64,000 nt of DNA from CAYUQT01 sp964596165 (GTDB taxonomy: Bacteria > Planctomycetota > Phycisphaerae > UBA1845 > JAFGLZ01): the NCBI GenBank assembly GCA_964596165.1, contig CAZQTW010000005.1, forward strand, positions 89,017 through 153,016, in the 5' to 3' direction. The notes beneath the pieces were generated by a model. The model ran no database searches. It saw only the letters and a program-made list of their open reading frames with translations, and was not told the DNA's origin. A program made the translations under genes and the position numbers. Shown here one piece after another: positions 9,513 through 16,523 of the stretch. How positions within the stretch are numbered: position 1 is the first letter of the stretch; every line of letters begins with the position of its first letter.

Positions 9513-10853
9513 TTAGACGACTCCTTGGTCGATCATCGCGTCGGCAACCTTGACGAAGCCGGCGATATTGGCGCCCATCACGTAATTGCCGGGATCGCCG
9601 TATTCGGCCGCCGCGTTTGCAACGGCCGTATGAATCGCCTTCATGATCGTCTGAAGCCGGGTATCTACCTCCTCGCGAGACCACAAGGTGTGCTGGGAGT
9701 TCTGGGACATCTCCAGTCCGGAGACGGCCACACCGCCCGCGTTCGCGGCCTTGCCGGGGCCGTAGAGGATCTTGTTCTTCAGGAAGATCTGAACGCCCTC
9801 CGGCTCGGTGGGCATGTTCGCCCCCTCGGAGACGAGGATACAACCGTTCTTGACCAACGTGGCGGCGTCCTCGCCGGAAATCTCGTTTTGGGTCGCCGAG
9901 GGAAATGCGCAATCACACTTGGTCCCCCAGGGGCGCTTGCCCTCCATGAACTTCGCTCGGGGATACTTCTCGACGTACTCCCGGATGCGACCTCGGCGAA
10001 CGTTCTTCAGATCGAGCACATACGCCAGTTTTTCCTGGTCAATCCCATCGGGATCATAGATCGTGCCGTTGGAGTCGGAGAGGGTGACCACCTTCCCCCC
10101 AAACTGGTTGATCTTCTCCACGGTATACTGGGCGACGTTGCCAGACCCCGAGACGGTGCATATCTTGCCTTTTATGGAGTCTTGGCGCGTGGCCAACATC
10201 TCCTGGGCAAAGTATACGCAACCGTAGCCGGTGGCTTCCGGACGAATCAGCGATCCGCCCCAGTTCAATCCCTTACCGGTCAGAACGCCCGTGAACTCAT
10301 TGACAATCCGCTTGTATTGACCAAACAGATAGCCGATTTCACGCCCCCCCACGCCGATGTCGCCGGCGGGGACATCGGTATCCGGACCGATGTAGCGGTA
10401 GAGCTCCGTCATGAACGACTGGCAGAAGCGCATGACCTCGCTGTCCGACTTGCCCTTAGGATCGAAGTCTGACCCGCCCTTGCCGGCGCCCATGGGCAAC
10501 GTCGTCAGTGAGTTCTTGAAGATCTGCTCGAAGCCCAGAAACTTGAGCATGCCCAAGTAGACCGTGGGGTGAAACCGTAACCCGCCCTTGTATGGGCCGA
10601 TCGCACTGCTGAATTCGACTCGAAAGCCGCGATTAACGTGCAGGTTTCCTTGATCGTCCGTCCAAGGAACTCGGAAGATGATCACGCGTTCGGGTTCCAC
10701 GATCCGCTCAAGAACACGGTGTTTCTCGTACTTGGGATGCTTCTTGAACACCGGTCGGAGCGACTCCAACACCTCCCCGACGGCCTGGTGAAACTCGGGT
10801 TCACCCGGATTCCGCTGCACCACAGACTCCATGATCCGCTTGACGTATGGCAT
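9513..10853 (-). CDS. gdhA: NADP-type glutamate dehydrogenase
   Basis: A 446-residue enzyme, almost exactly the length of E. coli GdhA (447). It makes glutamate from 2-oxoglutarate and ammonia in the cytoplasm. The substrate site is visible in 'IGPYKGGLRFHP' and 'LPMGAGKGGSDFDPKGKSD', which hold the family Lys residues, and 'DVPAGDIGVGGREIGY' follows. The dinucleotide domain has 'VSGSGNVAQYT'. The ribosome site is a GAGG/AAGGA run immediately upstream of the ATG. It diverges from an NrpR-family regulator across 466 bases that carry several inverted repeats, so nitrogen-dependent control is likely. A strong hairpin lies after its stop. Confidence 0.97.
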   Translation of the reverse strand: MPYVKRIMESVVQRNPGEPEFHQAVGEVLESLRPVFKKHPKYEKHRVLERIVEPERVIIFRVPWTDDQGNLHVNRGFRVEFSSAIGPYKGGLRFHPTVYLGMLKFLGFEQIFKNSLTTLPMGAGKGGSDFDPKGKSDSEVMRFCQSFMTELYRYIGPDTDVPAGDIGVGGREIGYLFGQYKRIVNEFTGVLTGKGLNWGGSLIRPEATGYGCVYFAQEMLATRQDSIKGKICTVSGSGNVAQYTVEKINQFGGKVVTLSDSNGTIYDPDGIDQEKLAYVLDLKNVRRGRIREYVEKYPRAKFMEGKRPWGTKCDCAFPSATQNEISGEDAATLVKNGCILVSEGANMPTEPEGVQIFLKNKILYGPGKAANAGGVAVSGLEMSQNSQHTLWSREEVDTRLQTIMKAIHTAVANAAAEYGDPGNYVMGANIAGFVKVADAMIDQGVV

Positions 10854-11072
10854 TCCTTAGAATCTCCTCATCACCGCGCGTCCGACCACCCCACGGGCCT
10901 GACGCTCCGTTCCTCGCTTCCGCCGGTACCCACAATGCCCGTCTTCGGATACCGGCTATTGCTTGCCACGAGCTTGCCGGCCTGCCTGTTCGATGGGATC
11001 GGTGCCCCCCCGGTCACATGCAGTCCCCAGATTGCCAGCCTGGACATCGGCTTGCCAACGGCAGCTTACTGC

Positions 11073-11085
11073 CAGTATGATACTG
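11073..11085. promoter_or_regulatory. 13-base palindrome in the gdhA-nrpR intergenic region
   Basis: CAGTATGATACTG is a perfect odd palindrome (6+1+6), about 220 bases upstream of gdhA. The sequence just before it, TACTGCCAGTA, adds another TACTG half-site. It could be an operator, but no protein can be assigned from sequence alone. Confidence 0.35.
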
Positions 11086-11165
11086 CGTCTGCTGCGCATC
11101 TCAACTGAATTCGTTCATTTTTCCTGCATTGCGTCTACAGACCTGCTAAGTGCGGCGAAGCCATG

Positions 11166-11307
11166 TGGCAATTTTGCCGGTAAGAAGGTTGCTCTTGAAC
11201 TTGTAACCCCTTCTCCTCTCTTTTCGGTACCGGCAAAGAAAAACTGCTTCTGCATCCTTGTCCAGTTTTTGCCCTTACAAGGGCCTTTGCTACCGGCATA
11301 ATTGCCG
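11166..11307. promoter_or_regulatory. repeated TACCGGCA-type inverted elements upstream of nrpR
   Basis: Two sites share the form yGGCA-N4-TGCCG: TGGCA-ATTT-TGCCG at 11166-11179 and CGGCA-TAAT-TGCCG at 11294-11307. Each is part of a longer TACCGGCA or TGCCGGTA element, and a third TACCGGCAAA copy at 11228-11237 overlaps the palindrome CGGTACCG (11225-11232). The last site ends only 12 bases before the nrpR start. Their place between gdhA and nrpR suggests operators, perhaps for NrpR itself. That is inference: archaeal NrpR operators are also short spaced inverted repeats but with different bases. Confidence 0.45.
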
Positions 11308-11319
11308 CATAGGAGCTTG

Positions 11320-12366
11320 ATGAGCGGCATATCTCGCAGTAGAGTCGTCGGCATGAGAGAGAAAACAGAAGAGAAGCGATTGGCCATTCTAAGGATTCTT
11401 CGCGAATCCGGCCGCCCTATTGGCAGTTCGAAGATCGTGGAGCGCCTGGTAGGTCTGGGGCACGACATCAGCGAGCGGACTGTTCGCTTCCACCTGCTGG
11501 AAATGGACGCAGCCGGACTTACGGAAAACCTGGGCCGCTCCGGCCGGGCAATCACGGAGCAAGGGCTCAAAGAACTGGCCAGCGCCAGGGCGTTTGAGAA
11601 AACCGGCTACCTCTCAGCCAAGATCGACCAGATGACCTATCGCATGCGCTTCGACTTGGCCAACCGGACGGGCACGGTGGTCTTGAATCTGAGCCTGATT
11701 GAAAAGAACCAGCTTGAGCGGACGGTGCCGCTTGTCAGTCGTGTCTTCGCGGCGGGCTATGGCATGGGTAGGCTCATGACCCTTCTCTCACCCGGTGACC
11801 ACATCGGCCAGACCGTGATACCCGAAGGGCAGATCGGCATCGGCACCGTGTGCTCGATCACCGTGAACGGGATTCTCGTGGCTCACGGGATTCCCACGAA
11901 CTCACGATTTGGCGGGCTGCTCGAACTTCGTGACCGCAAGCCCACCCGCTTCGTCGAACTCATACACTACGAAGGAACCACCATTGATCCGCTCGAGGCA
12001 TTCATCCGAAGTGGGATGACCGACTACATGGGCGCCACCTCCAACGGAAACGGCCTGATCGGCGCCAGCTTTCGCGAGGTCCCCGCCGACGCCCGCGATC
12101 GAGTCATCGAGCTCGCGCAACAGATGGACGAAGCCGGCCTCGGAGGCGTGTTCCTCGTTGGATGGCCCGGTCGGCCACTCCTCGAGATTCCGGTCAGTGA
12201 GGGCCGAATCGGCTTGGTGGTCATCGGGGGGCTGAACCCGGTAGCCATCCTTGAAGAACACGGCATGCGAATCCGTCACACGGGGGCTCTATCGGGACTG
12301 ATCGATTACCAGAGACTCTTTCACTACGAAGAGCTGGGCGCGAGGGCGAAGGCGCTGGGCAACTGA
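11320..12366 (+). CDS. NrpR-family (DUF128) nitrogen-type transcriptional regulator
   Basis: A 348-residue protein with an N-terminal winged-helix domain ('RLAILRILRESGRPIGSSKIVERL', then 'ISERTVRFHLLEMDAAGL') and one long DUF128 effector domain ('GTVVLNLSLIEKN', 'GQIGIGTVCSITVNGILVAHGIPTNSRFGG'). In methanogens NrpR binds 2-oxoglutarate and represses nitrogen-assimilation genes; bacterial members are known but little studied. A single DUF128 repeat is present. The ATG at 11320 follows AGGAG by 4 bases; an ATG at 11353 (337 residues) is the alternative. It is divergent from gdhA, which makes gdhA and nrpR itself the obvious targets, as an inference from context. Confidence 0.85.
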   Translation: MSGISRSRVVGMREKTEEKRLAILRILRESGRPIGSSKIVERLVGLGHDISERTVRFHLLEMDAAGLTENLGRSGRAITEQGLKELASARAFEKTGYLSAKIDQMTYRMRFDLANRTGTVVLNLSLIEKNQLERTVPLVSRVFAAGYGMGRLMTLLSPGDHIGQTVIPEGQIGIGTVCSITVNGILVAHGIPTNSRFGGLLELRDRKPTRFVELIHYEGTTIDPLEAFIRSGMTDYMGATSNGNGLIGASFREVPADARDRVIELAQQMDEAGLGGVFLVGWPGRPLLEIPVSEGRIGLVVIGGLNPVAILEEHGMRIRHTGALSGLIDYQRLFHYEELGARAKALGN

Positions 12367-12889
12367 AGGCCAACCGAAACGGAATGGGGTTGGCATCGAG
12401 GACGCCTCGTACCTTTGGCTCCCTGTCGTCCGCTCTCGATCACTTCCCCCTACACGCCTTACGATACGCCACTAGGTTGAGACAGCTCGTGCTGTGCGGC
12501 AACGAGCACTCGCGAGAAGACTCGGTCCTATGCCGACCGATGCGAGGCATTCGCAACGATTGTCAACGAACTCGGCAAAGGGACACGGATATCGGTCCTA
12601 GGGCAATCGGAACGCTTGCCCTATCAAGTAGGTATTCTTCTTAGTGTCATACCTACCTGAGGTGCCGCCAACAGAACGTAAACCTGCAAGGCGCCACTTG
12701 ATAGCGCTACTCGGCATAAAAACAACTACCTACGCGGATGCGTGCTAACCCGCCGGGCCAGCATATATCCCGTCAAATCACGCTTCTTCTTTTCCGACCG
12801 TTGGTGGTGGCAGATGTGGCATATGTTTGGGCACTGGCCTGTTTGGATCGTTCTTCTTTCGCCGAGGCGCTGAAAAAAAGGGGCACATC
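12367..12889. other. 523-base gene-free stretch between nrpR and the chemoreceptor gene
   Basis: I see no convincing coding sequence here; an 86-codon open frame from 12384 has no recognisable start site or protein character. The stretch holds two adjacent perfect hairpins at 12599-12656, listed separately. The last 200 bases should contain the chemoreceptor promoter. A TAAA-N14-CTTGATAG arrangement near 12680 only weakly resembles a sigma-28 site. Confidence 0.5.
12599..12656. terminator. two tandem perfect hairpins downstream of nrpR
   Basis: The first hairpin has arms 12599-12606 (TAGGGCAA) and 12616-12623 with a 9-base loop. The second has arms 12628-12635 (GTAGGTAT) and 12649-12656 with a 13-base loop. 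They are separated by 4 bases and lie 233 bases after the nrpR stop. They could be a terminator, part of a leader RNA for the chemoreceptor gene, or a small RNA. Confidence 0.35.
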
Positions 12890-15031
12890 ATGACTCTGAA
12901 AACGAAACTGCTGACCTCGAAACTCGGACTGGCCTTGTTCCCGCTTGTATTGGCCTTAGTCATAGGTCTCTGGCGAGCGAACACGGCCTTCACCACGACG
13001 CTGGTCCAGGCCGAATCCGGCCTGAACACCAATACGCAATTCGCACGCCAGGCCCTCACCGACTCCGCGCTGAACTCGCTCGCGCAAAGCGTGTTGAGCG
13101 TCTGCGATCTGTGTGAGGCAGACCTGGTCACCATCACCACACAGATCAAGGGTGGCATGGCCGTGGCTCGCGACGCGCTCCGCACGGCGGGCGAAGTCTC
13201 CTTGTCAAAAGACACCGTCTCTTGGAGGGCCGTCAATCAGGTTTCAAAGGCCACGGTAGAGGTCACCTTGCCGAAGATGCTTGTTGGCGGTCAGTGGCTC
13301 GGCCAGAACAGTGATCCCAAGGCTCCCTCGCCTGTTGTTGACCGCGTCCGGGACACGGCGGGCGTCACGTGCACGATCTTTCAGCGAATGAACGCGCAAG
13401 GCGACATGCTTCGCGTCTGCACGAACGTGGAGACCGAGGACCACAAGCGTGCCGTCGGCACCTACATACCCGCTCACGATGCCGATGGGCGTGCCAATCC
13501 GATCATCTCAAACGTTCTCAACAAACAACCTTTCTCCGGTAAGGCCTACGTAGTGAATGCGCCTTATCAGACGTCGTACGAACCCATTCTGGGCAGCAAC
13601 CAAGAAGTGATCGGCATGCTGTATGTGGGCGTCAGGGACGAGGGATCGGCGCGGTTGCGCCAATCGATCATGGATATCAAACTCGGCAAAACGGGCTACA
13701 TCTACGTCTTGAACGCAAAGGATGCACGCCGAGGACATTACGTGATCTCCAAGGACGGTAAGCGAGACGGAGAGGACATATGGGATTCGAAGGATGCCGA
13801 CGGCAAGTTCTTCATCCAGGAAGTCTGTGCCACGGCAAGGTCCCTGACGGCGGGCAAGACCGGTCAGGTGCGCTACGCGTGGAAGAACGAGGGCGAAAAC
13901 GCCGCACGGTACAAGCTGGTCATGTTGGCGTACTTCGAGCCTTGGGATTGGGTGATCGGCGCCGGTCTGTACGAGGACGAACTTTACGCGACGGTCAATG
14001 ACATGGATTCGAAATCGAAGGCCACCCTTGCCGCGCTACGGGAGGCCAAGTCCCAAGCGACATCCTCATTGTTGACCTGGTACGTGGTTGCGGGCGTCGT
14101 CGTATTCGTGGTCGCGTTGACCACGGCACTCTTCCTCACGCGCAGCATCACGCTGCCGATTGTGAACATCGTCGGGAACCTGGCCAACGGGTCGGCCATG
14201 GTCTCCGAAGCGTCGTCGCAGGTCAATGCGGCGAGCGCCACACTGGCCGAGGGCGCCAATGAGCAGGCCGCATCGCTCCAGGAGACATCCGCATCCCTTC
14301 AAGAACTGTCCTCCATGACGCAGGCCAACGCCTCAAACGCCGGCGAAGCCAATCAACTGGTATCCGCGGTCCGGAACGCTGCTCAGCAGAGCGAAGCCGG
14401 GTTGGTACGCCTGGATAAGGCGATGCAGGGCATCAACGAATCATCCGCGCAAATCAGCAAGATCATCAAAGTCATCGAGGAGATTGCCTTCCAGACGAAC
14501 TTGTTGGCGCTGAATGCGGCGGTCGAAGCGGCCCGGGCGGGCGAACACGGCAAGGGGTTCGCGGTGGTCGCCGACGAGGTGCGCAACCTCGCACAACGCG
14601 CCGCGGAGGCGGCCCGTGAGACGACGACGTTGATTGAGACGGCCACAAACACCGCGCGCGAAGGGACGGAGGTCGCAAGCGGCTTCGGCCAGGCCGTGTC
14701 GGTCATTGTCGGCAATGTCGGCAAGGTCACGGACTTGATGAACGGAATCGCGAAGGCGTGCGCCGAACAGGCACGAGGACTCGATCAGATCAGTAAAGCG
14801 GTAGCTCAGATGGACAAAGTCACTCAGGCGAATGCGTCGAGTTCGGAAGAGACCGCGTCCGCCGTGGAGGAACTCAGCGCACAAGCAAGCGCCGTTGCGG
14901 GTACCGGCCGTGACTTGGCAGCGATTGTCGGAATCGATAGTGCTCGGGTGGACCAGAGGGAAGTGACGGCGACCATTGCCAAGAACATCCAGCGCCGCAT
15001 GGAGGTCAAGGTGGAGACACCGACGCTGTAG
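12890..15031 (+). CDS. methyl-accepting chemotaxis protein with periplasmic Cache-type sensor
   Basis: A 713-residue chemoreceptor. The ATG at 12890 follows AAGGGG and starts an uncleaved signal anchor ('LGLALFPLVLALVIGLW'). Residues of about 30-380 form a large periplasmic sensor of the Cache_3/Cache_2 type ('GTYIPAHDADGRANPI', 'SYEPILGSNQEVIGMLYVG', 'PWDWVIGAGLYEDEL'). A second membrane helix ('VVAGVVVFVVALTTALFL') precedes the cytoplasmic coiled coil. The hairpin tip 'EEIAFQTNLLALNAAVEAAR' is the conserved CheA/CheW-binding site. Glu/Gln-rich heptads flanking it are likely methylation sites. The ligand is unknown; Cache domains usually bind organic or amino acids. It is followed without a gap by a small ORF, cheB and cheY-like genes, but no cheA, cheW or cheR is in the window. 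Confidence 0.93.
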   Translation: MTLKTKLLTSKLGLALFPLVLALVIGLWRANTAFTTTLVQAESGLNTNTQFARQALTDSALNSLAQSVLSVCDLCEADLVTITTQIKGGMAVARDALRTAGEVSLSKDTVSWRAVNQVSKATVEVTLPKMLVGGQWLGQNSDPKAPSPVVDRVRDTAGVTCTIFQRMNAQGDMLRVCTNVETEDHKRAVGTYIPAHDADGRANPIISNVLNKQPFSGKAYVVNAPYQTSYEPILGSNQEVIGMLYVGVRDEGSARLRQSIMDIKLGKTGYIYVLNAKDARRGHYVISKDGKRDGEDIWDSKDADGKFFIQEVCATARSLTAGKTGQVRYAWKNEGENAARYKLVMLAYFEPWDWVIGAGLYEDELYATVNDMDSKSKATLAALREAKSQATSSLLTWYVVAGVVVFVVALTTALFLTRSITLPIVNIVGNLANGSAMVSEASSQVNAASATLAEGANEQAASLQETSASLQELSSMTQANASNAGEANQLVSAVRNAAQQSEAGLVRLDKAMQGINESSAQISKIIKVIEEIAFQTNLLALNAAVEAARAGEHGKGFAVVADEVRNLAQRAAEAARETTTLIETATNTAREGTEVASGFGQAVSVIVGNVGKVTDLMNGIAKACAEQARGLDQISKAVAQMDKVTQANASSSEETASAVEELSAQASAVAGTGRDLAAIVGIDSARVDQREVTATIAKNIQRRMEVKVETPTL

Positions 15032-15219
15032 TGCGATCCTTCGGGGGATACGGCGCCTCGGTTCCTTCGGGAGACCGCGCCGTCGAATCGGCGGATGTGC
15101 GCCGGCGCACGGAACAAGCGTCGCCAACGAAGCCGCTCACGGAGGAGGACACGCAGGTTGCAGCGATTTTCGACGACCGGAGGCAAGGAACGGAGGCCTC
15201 CGACGACGGAGAACCATGA
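15031..15219 (+). CDS. possible small protein between chemoreceptor and CheB genes
   Basis: A 62-codon frame beginning with GTG at 15031, which overlaps the chemoreceptor stop (TAGTG), and ending with TGA at 15217-15219 directly before the cheB GTG. Third codon positions are mostly G or C, as in its neighbours. The product is hydrophilic, with an acidic second half ('PLTEEDTQVAAIFDDRRQG') and no domain I recognise. The stop-start overlaps on both sides favour a translated linker gene in the chemotaxis operon. The alternative is that it is simply an open spacer. Confidence 0.4.
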   Translation: MRSFGGYGASVPSGDRAVESADVRRRTEQASPTKPLTEEDTQVAAIFDDRRQGTEASDDGEP

Positions 15220-15795
15220 GTGCGAGGCATCGTACTGATTGGAGCATCGACAGGCGCTCCGCGAACGCACGACATTTACCTCAGGGCCACCCCGCCGAGT
15301 TTCGCGGCGCCGATCGTGATCATTCAGCACATGCCCCGCGGTCCCTTCATGGAGGGATTCATGCGATACTTGACGCAGTCCGTCTCCGTCCCATGCCGAT
15401 TTGCCCGTAACGGCGATCTTCTGGAGCCGAGGCACGTTTACGTCGGCGAGCCGGGTTCTCACGTCCGATTCGAATCCTCCGGGCAAAGGCTCTCCGTGGC
15501 GCCTGAGACGGGTGAGAACCATTTTGCCCCGTCGATGAACGTCGCATTCGCCAGCGCGGCGAAGGTCTTCGGCCCCCGGTGTTTTGTCGCCATGCTGTCG
15601 GGTCTTCACGCCCATCACGACGGTCTCGAGGGGTGTCGAGCCGTTCGACGACTTGGGGGGCGGGTACTCATAACCGACCCGGCGACGACCAACTGTTACT
15701 TGATGGTCAAGGCCGTTCGCGAGGCGGCGGAGTACGACATCGAAGCCCCCCTACATCGTGTGCTCACCGTCTTTCACGACTGGATGAGGAGCTGA
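15220..15795 (+). CDS. stand-alone CheB-type methylesterase domain
   Basis: A 191-residue protein matching only the catalytic half of CheB; there is no receiver domain. The catalytic triad is visible: Ser10 in 'IGASTGAP', His37 in 'IQHMP' and Asp134 in 'HHDG'. The usual 'GMGxDG' loop reads 'GLHAHHDG', so the active-site lid is divergent. Expected role: hydrolysis of methyl-glutamate (and deamidation of Gln) on the chemoreceptor encoded just upstream. The start is GTG at 15220 with GGAG 8 bases before it. It ends 3 bases before the CheY-like gene, so the genes form one operon. Without a receiver, activity cannot be gated by CheA phosphorylation in the usual way. Confidence 0.85.
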   Translation: MRGIVLIGASTGAPRTHDIYLRATPPSFAAPIVIIQHMPRGPFMEGFMRYLTQSVSVPCRFARNGDLLEPRHVYVGEPGSHVRFESSGQRLSVAPETGENHFAPSMNVAFASAAKVFGPRCFVAMLSGLHAHHDGLEGCRAVRRLGGRVLITDPATTNCYLMVKAVREAAEYDIEAPLHRVLTVFHDWMRS

Positions 15796-15798
15796 GCC

Positions 15799-16209
15799 AT
15801 GCGACGTTTCGAGGGCAAGAGTGCCTTGGTCGTGGATGATGAGCCCAGTACGCGGCTCCTGCTCCGCGAGGCGCTTCAAGATATCGGGATGACCGTGACC
15901 GAGGCGAACGACGGCGCCGATGCCATACACAAGTCGATCCAGTCTACGTTCGATGTGACCACCATGGACATCATGATGCCCAACGTCGACGGTCTTGATG
16001 CCATTCGCGCCATGCGAATGGTCGATCCGAAATGCCGCATCATCGTTGTCACGTCTCGGAGGGAAGAAAGTACCCGGCGAGAAGCCCATCAGTTGGGCAT
16101 CACGCACTTCCTTACCAAACCCGTGCGTCTGCCCGAGCTGTACGAAGCCGTGCAGGAGGAGTTGTCTTCGGCGACCGAGCACCAGACGGCACCGGAGATT
16201 TTGGCGTAG
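15799..16209 (+). CDS. CheY-like single-domain response regulator
   Basis: A 136-residue receiver domain with every key residue: acidic pair Asp13/Asp14, phosphoacceptor Asp57 in 'TTMDIMMP', Thr85 in 'VVTS' and Lys107 in 'LTKPVR'. There is no output domain. It should carry a phosphate signal from a kinase to the flagellar motor or to another partner. It starts 3 bases after cheB and belongs to the chemoreceptor operon. No CheA is encoded nearby, so the hybrid kinase downstream, which ends in an Hpt domain, is a plausible phosphodonor; that link is inference. Confidence 0.9.
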   Translation: MRRFEGKSALVVDDEPSTRLLLREALQDIGMTVTEANDGADAIHKSIQSTFDVTTMDIMMPNVDGLDAIRAMRMVDPKCRIIVVTSRREESTRREAHQLGITHFLTKPVRLPELYEAVQEELSSATEHQTAPEILA

Positions 16210-16523
16210 AACACAGAGATCTCAGTGGACACAGAGACGTGTCGACGGATTCAAGCCATCTTCTTTTCAGAACGGGTACGGGCAGACACGAGGCACGTGC
16301 GTTCATGCACGCTCGCCACCGGCAAGGGTTTCGGGTGCCGAACGTCCTACACGAACACGTCGTCCCTTCGGTGATTCGAAGCGGACTTCACTCTCACCCT
16401 CTCCCGCCAGCCAAGGCCCAGGCTCGTCGGAGAACGCCCCGCAAGGCCGGTCGGATCCGCTTCCCTGTATCGATCGCGCACGTTGGGTCGCATCAAGGTG
16501 ACGATCAGGGTACGGGGCTACAG
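16210..16523. other. 314-base gap before the hybrid kinase
   Basis: The kinase reading frame stays open back to 16032, but this stretch shows no kinase-like or signal-peptide sequence and the only good start is the ATG at 16524. It probably holds the kinase leader and promoter. I see no strong hairpin. Confidence 0.4.

Noticed and set aside
11166..11179. TGGCA...TTGCC resemblance to a sigma-54 promoter
   Set aside because: The GG and GC pairs are only 7 bases apart; sigma-54 sites need 10, so it is better read as an inverted repeat.
12384..12644. 86-codon frame between nrpR and the chemoreceptor gene
   Set aside because: No ribosome site and it contains a perfect hairpin; the product is not protein-like.
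16032..16523. Extension of the hybrid kinase frame upstream through the CheY-like gene
   Set aside because: The extra sequence overlaps a well-supported receiver gene in another frame and shows no kinase-related domain.
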